A stretch of 64,000 nucleotides of DNA from Paracoccus sanguinis. GTDB taxonomy: Bacteria > Pseudomonadota > Alphaproteobacteria > Rhodobacterales > Rhodobacteraceae. Shown here one piece after another: positions 61,367-64,000 of this stretch (its first letter is position 1; each line of letters begins with the position of its first letter). The stretch covers positions 248,001 through 312,000 of the forward strand of contig NZ_FNNA01000002.1 of the NCBI RefSeq assembly GCF_900106665.1. The letters are read 5' to 3'. The position numbers and the translations under genes were made by a program. The notes under the pieces are model-generated. The model ran no database searches, had not been told where the DNA came from, and saw only the letters and a list, made by a program, of their open reading frames with translations.

Positions 61367-61774
61367 ATGGCCACCGCCGCCTTCGAGGAGATTGCCGAGA
61401 CCTTCGAGTTCCTCGACGACTGGGAGGACCGCTACCGCCACCTGATCGAGCTGGGCCGCGCCATGCCGCCGATGGACCCCGCCCTGCAGGTGCCGGCGAC
61501 CAAGGTCGAGGGCTGCGCGAGCCAGGTCTGGATCCTGCCGCGCATCGAGGCCGGGCGCTTCGACTTTCAGGGCGACAGCGACGCGCTGATCGTGCGCGGG
61601 CTGATCGCGGTGCTGCACGCGCTCTACGCCGGCGTGCCCGTGGCCGAGGTCACCCGCATCGATGCCGCCGCCGAGCTGGCGCGGCTGGGCTTGGACGAGC
61701 ATCTGTCAGCGCAACGCTCGAACGGGGTGCGCGCAATGGTGGCCCGGATCCGGGAGAGCGCCGCGGCTGCCTGA
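61367..61774 (+). CDS. sufE: Cysteine desulfuration protein SufE
   Basis: A 135-residue SufE. EFLDDWEDRYRHLIELGRAM opens the fold, VPATKVEGCASQVWI contains the sulfur-accepting Cys50, and DALIVRGLIAVLHALYAG and LDEHLSAQRSNGVRAMVARI complete the family signature. It takes persulfide sulfur from SufS for Fe-S cluster assembly. SD AAAGGA precedes the ATG. The suf operon itself is not in the window. Confidence 0.95.
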   Translation: MATAAFEEIAETFEFLDDWEDRYRHLIELGRAMPPMDPALQVPATKVEGCASQVWILPRIEAGRFDFQGDSDALIVRGLIAVLHALYAGVPVAEVTRIDAAAELARLGLDEHLSAQRSNGVRAMVARIRESAAAA

Positions 61775-61966
61775 GGGGGGACGTTGCCCGCACCCCTCGC
61801 GGGACGGATGCCCATCCCGAACCGGCGCCGCGGGCGTTCAGTTCATCCCGCTTCTTCTCTGTTCCGGATTCGCGTCTCGCGGCGTCCAAACGCCCCGAAA
61901 CCCGCGCGTCGAGTTGTCTAAGCACTAACGCCCAGAGAGGCCAAAAGGGGACAGCCCCCCCTGCCC

Positions 61967-62512
61967 TCACGCCTCGGCCAGCGCCCGGTCGATCGCCGCC
62001 GTCAGCCGCGGGTCGTCCGCCGCCACGTCCGGCGCGAACCGCCCGACCACGCGCCCGTCCCGGCCGATCAGGAACTTCTCGAAGTTCCACTGCACCTCGG
62101 GCGCGGGGTTCGCGGTGATCCCGTAGCCCGCGAGCTTCTCGCGCCACGGCCCCTCGCCCTCGGCCGCGGGCTTCGCCGCGATCAGCGCCGCATACAGCGG
62201 ATGCCGCACCGCGCCGCTGACCGGGGTCTTGGCGGCCAGCGGGAAGGTTACCCCATAGGTACCCTGGCAGAACGCCAGCACCTCGGCGTCCGTCCCCGGC
62301 TCCTGCTCCTTGAAGTCGTTCGAGGGCACGCCCAGCACCACGAGCCCGTCGTCCTTGCGCGCGCGGTAGAGCGCCTCGAGCCCCTCGTACTGCCCCGTCA
62401 GCCCGCATTTCGAGGCGACGTTCACCAGCAGCACCACCTTGCCCCGCCAGTCGTCCAGCGAGCCATGGCTGCCGTCGTTCATCGTCAGGTCGATCCGTCC
62501 GATCTCGCTCAT
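61967..62512 (-). CDS. Glutathione peroxidase family protein
   Basis: A 181-residue thiol peroxidase. [20 protein letters not shown] contains the peroxidatic Cys36 (not selenocysteine), FPSNDF-type [15 protein letters not shown] and [18 protein letters not shown] are conserved. It reduces hydroperoxides in the cytoplasm, probably with thioredoxin. It overlaps the mnmA stop by four bases (ATGA). Downstream, GGGG-N6-CCCC-TTTT near 61946 is a weak terminator candidate. Confidence 0.93.
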   Translation of the reverse strand: MSEIGRIDLTMNDGSHGSLDDWRGKVVLLVNVASKCGLTGQYEGLEALYRARKDDGLVVLGVPSNDFKEQEPGTDAEVLAFCQGTYGVTFPLAAKTPVSGAVRHPLYAALIAAKPAAEGEGPWREKLAGYGITANPAPEVQWNFEKFLIGRDGRVVGRFAPDVAADDPRLTAAIDRALAEA

Positions 62513-63690
62513 CCGCGGCTCTCCGATCTGCGGGTTTCGGTGATGGTGATCCAGCCGCCGCCCAGCACGCGCGTGCCTTCGGCGGCGTAGAAGACGCAGG
62601 CCTGCCCGGGGCTGACCCCCTCTTCGGCAGTGGCGAGCTCCACCGTCGCGGTTGTCGGTCCGGTCGGGCGCAGGATTGCCGGCGCCGGCGGCCGGGTCGA
62701 GCGGATCCTCACCATGATCTCGCGCTCGGCCACGTCGCCGAGCGCGCCCCCGCCGATCCAGTTCACCTCCGCCACCGGCACCCGCCGGGTGGCGAGCGCG
62801 ACCTTCGGCCCGACCACGACCTGCCGCGTCTCGGCGTCCAGTCGCACGACGTAGAGCGGGTCGCCCAGGCCCCCGATCCCCAGCCCCCGGCGCTGGCCGA
62901 TGGTATAGTGGATCACGCCCCGGTGCCGCCCCAGCACCCGGCCGTCGAGATCGACGATGTCGCCCGGCTCGGCCGCGCCCGGGCGCAGCTTCTCGATCAC
63001 CGCGGCATAGTTGCCTTCGGGCACGAAGCAAATGTCCTGGCTGTCCGGCTTGTCGGCCACCACCAGCCCGAACTGCTGCGCCAGCGCCCGCGTCTCGGCC
63101 TTGCTGGCAAGGCCGCCGAGCGGAAAGCGCAGGAACTCGAGCTGCTCCTGCGCGGTCGAGAAGAGGAAATAGCTCTGGTCGCGCGCCGGGTCGGCGGCCA
63201 TGTGCAGCTCGGCACCCGCGGGCCCCTCGAGCCGGCGGATATAGTGCCCCGTCGCCATGCAGTCGGCGTCGAGCTCGCGGGCCGTCTGCAGCAGGTCGCG
63301 GAACTTCACCCGCTCGTTGCAGCGGATGCAGGGGACCGGCGTGGCGCCCGCGAGATAGGCGTCGGCAAACTCCTCGATCACCGATTCGCGGAACTTGTTC
63401 TCGTAATCGAGCACGTAATGCGGGATGCCGATGCGCTCGGCCACGCGGCGGGCATCGTGGATGTCCTGCCCGGCGCAGCAGGCGCCCTTCTTCTTCAGCG
63501 CCGCGCCGTGATCGTAAAGCTGCAGCGTAACGCCGATGACGTCGTAGCCCTCGGCCTTGAGCATTGCGGCCACGACCGAGCTGTCCACCCCGCCCGACAT
63601 CGCCACCACCACCCGCGTTTCGGCGGGCGGGCGGGCGAAGCCCAGGGAATTGAGATGCGGCGCCGGGGGGCGCGGGGAAAGGCTGGTCAC
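62509..63690 (-). CDS. mnmA: tRNA-specific 2-thiouridylase MnmA
   Basis: A 393-residue MnmA. The PP-loop [20 protein letters not shown] binds [17 protein letters not shown] holds the catalytic Cys and [16 protein letters not shown] the second Cys, with [15 protein letters not shown] near the C-terminal domain. It makes 2-thiouridine at the wobble position of tRNA-Lys, -Glu and -Gln. I chose the GTG at 63690, which leaves a 20-residue tail before [10 protein letters not shown]; no in-frame ATG fits better. It is divergent from sciP. Confidence 0.95.
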   Translation of the reverse strand: MTSLSPRPPAPHLNSLGFARPPAETRVVVAMSGGVDSSVVAAMLKAEGYDVIGVTLQLYDHGAALKKKGACCAGQDIHDARRVAERIGIPHYVLDYENKFRESVIEEFADAYLAGATPVPCIRCNERVKFRDLLQTARELDADCMATGHYIRRLEGPAGAELHMAADPARDQSYFLFSTAQEQLEFLRFPLGGLASKAETRALAQQFGLVVADKPDSQDICFVPEGNYAAVIEKLRPGAAEPGDIVDLDGRVLGRHRGVIHYTIGQRRGLGIGGLGDPLYVVRLDAETRQVVVGPKVALATRRVPVAEVNWIGGGALGDVAEREIMVRIRSTRPPAPAILRPTGPTTATVELATAEEGVSPGQACVFYAAEGTRVLGGGWITITETRRSESRG

Positions 63691-63751
63691 GGGGATGGTC
63701 CGGGCTGTCGGCAGATCGGGCGCGCGCCCGCGCGGACCGCACCAACTGGTG

Positions 63752-63779
63752 GATATAGCGAAAATGCCCGGCTTTTCAA
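63752..63779 (-). promoter_or_regulatory. Candidate sigma-70 promoter of mnmA
   Basis: On the minus strand TTGAAA (5/6), a 16-base spacer and TATATC (4/6) lie about 60 bases upstream of the mnmA start, in a locally AT-richer stretch. Confidence 0.5.
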
Positions 63780-63798
63780 CCGAACCCCACGGCTGTTG

Positions 63799-63814
63799 TT
63801 CACCCGGCCTTAAC
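63799..63814 (+). promoter_or_regulatory. Candidate CtrA-binding site upstream of sciP
   Basis: TTCA-CCCGGCC-TTAAC is one mismatch from the CtrA consensus TTAA-N7-TTAAC. It lies 47 bases upstream of the sciP ATG and about 20 bases beyond the mnmA -35 element. Confidence 0.45.
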
Positions 63815-63861
63815 GGCGGCCGTGTCAGGAACGCCTCACGACCCGATCCGAAAGGCCCGCC

Positions 63862-64000
63862 ATGTTCGTCCGCAAGACCCCCGGCCCGCGCACCGTGACC
63901 CTCCCCGACGGCTCGATCCTCAGCCGTGCGGACTTGCCGCGCACCACCGACCGCTGGGTGGCGCGGCGCAAGGCGGTCGTGGTGCAGGCGGTGGAACACG
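63862..64000 (+). CDS. sciP: CtrA inhibitor SciP (DUF1153), N-terminal part
   Basis: The first 46 codons of a gene running off the right edge. [20 protein letters not shown] followed by [20 protein letters not shown] matches the start of DUF1153/SciP proteins. SciP is a small HTH protein that binds CtrA and blocks activation of CtrA-dependent promoters; in Rhodobacterales it lies beside ctrA, which is therefore expected just outside the window. An AAAGG precedes the ATG. Confidence 0.9.
   Translation, partial: MFVRKTPGPRTVTLPDGSILSRADLPRTTDRWVARRKAVVVQAVEH

Overview
The window is very GC-rich (about 70% by eye) and almost fully coding. Gene content points to an alphaproteobacterium of the order Rhodobacterales (Rhodobacteraceae/Paracoccaceae). 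The markers are the CtrA inhibitor SciP next to mnmA, a DUF6324-like small protein, MmcB, the nrdR-ribD / ribE-ribB-ribH-nusB block, a dnaG-rpoD pair, a BLUF photoreceptor, a tRNA-His without an encoded G-1 and alphaproteobacterial GTTC-N7-GTTC LexA sites. Genus is not determinable from the sequence alone. All calls are from reading the sequence; no search was run.

Layout. 1-17.5 kb is an accessory surface-glycan locus. A minus-strand operon of four overlapping genes encodes an unknown protein, a LamG-like protein, a sulfatase with an RTX tail and a glycosyltransferase. It faces a plus-strand run of a frameshifted acetyltransferase and three glycosyltransferases, two of them fusions. Then come a glycosidase-like protein with an RTX tail, an alpha/beta hydrolase, a sulfotransferase-like/glycosyltransferase fusion and a UDP-glucuronate 4-epimerase. 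17.6-23 kb holds an aroQ-pxpABC operon, a phospholipase D-like protein, tRNA-His, a DUF6324-like protein and mmcB. 23.4-35 kb holds a DUF481 outer-membrane protein, nusB-ribH-ribB-ribE, a capsule export module (kpsS, a Wza/KpsD-type lipoprotein, kpsC) inserted in the riboflavin locus, then ribD-nrdR. 35-43 kb is housekeeping: yjbQ, rmuC, a BLUF protein, rpoD, dnaG and a TetR regulator. 43.4-46 kb has a lipoprotein, lldD and an alpha/beta hydrolase. 46-55 kb is core information processing: rplY, trmFO, gluQ, hisI, a NifU-like protein, recG and ligA. The remainder has an orphan Fe3+-binding protein, a serine hydrolase, an ABC-F ATPase, rplU-rpmA, a GNAT enzyme, a lipoprotein, sufE, gpx, mnmA and the start of sciP.

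Most notable observation: between recG and the NifU-like gene lies a 43-codon gene for a single-span membrane peptide. It is preceded by a perfect GTTC-N7-GTTC LexA box and followed by its own intrinsic terminator. This is the architecture expected of an SOS-induced small membrane effector (compare SidA of Caulobacter, TisB of E. coli). A near-match LexA box also precedes mmcB, whose Caulobacter homologue is SOS-regulated. Other points of interest are the two RTX-tailed carbohydrate-active enzymes framing a glycosyltransferase cluster, the dnaG-rpoD intergenic hairpin with five GANTC sites, a RibB whose RibA-like half has lost the zinc cysteines, and a KpsC with an approximately 80-residue insertion.
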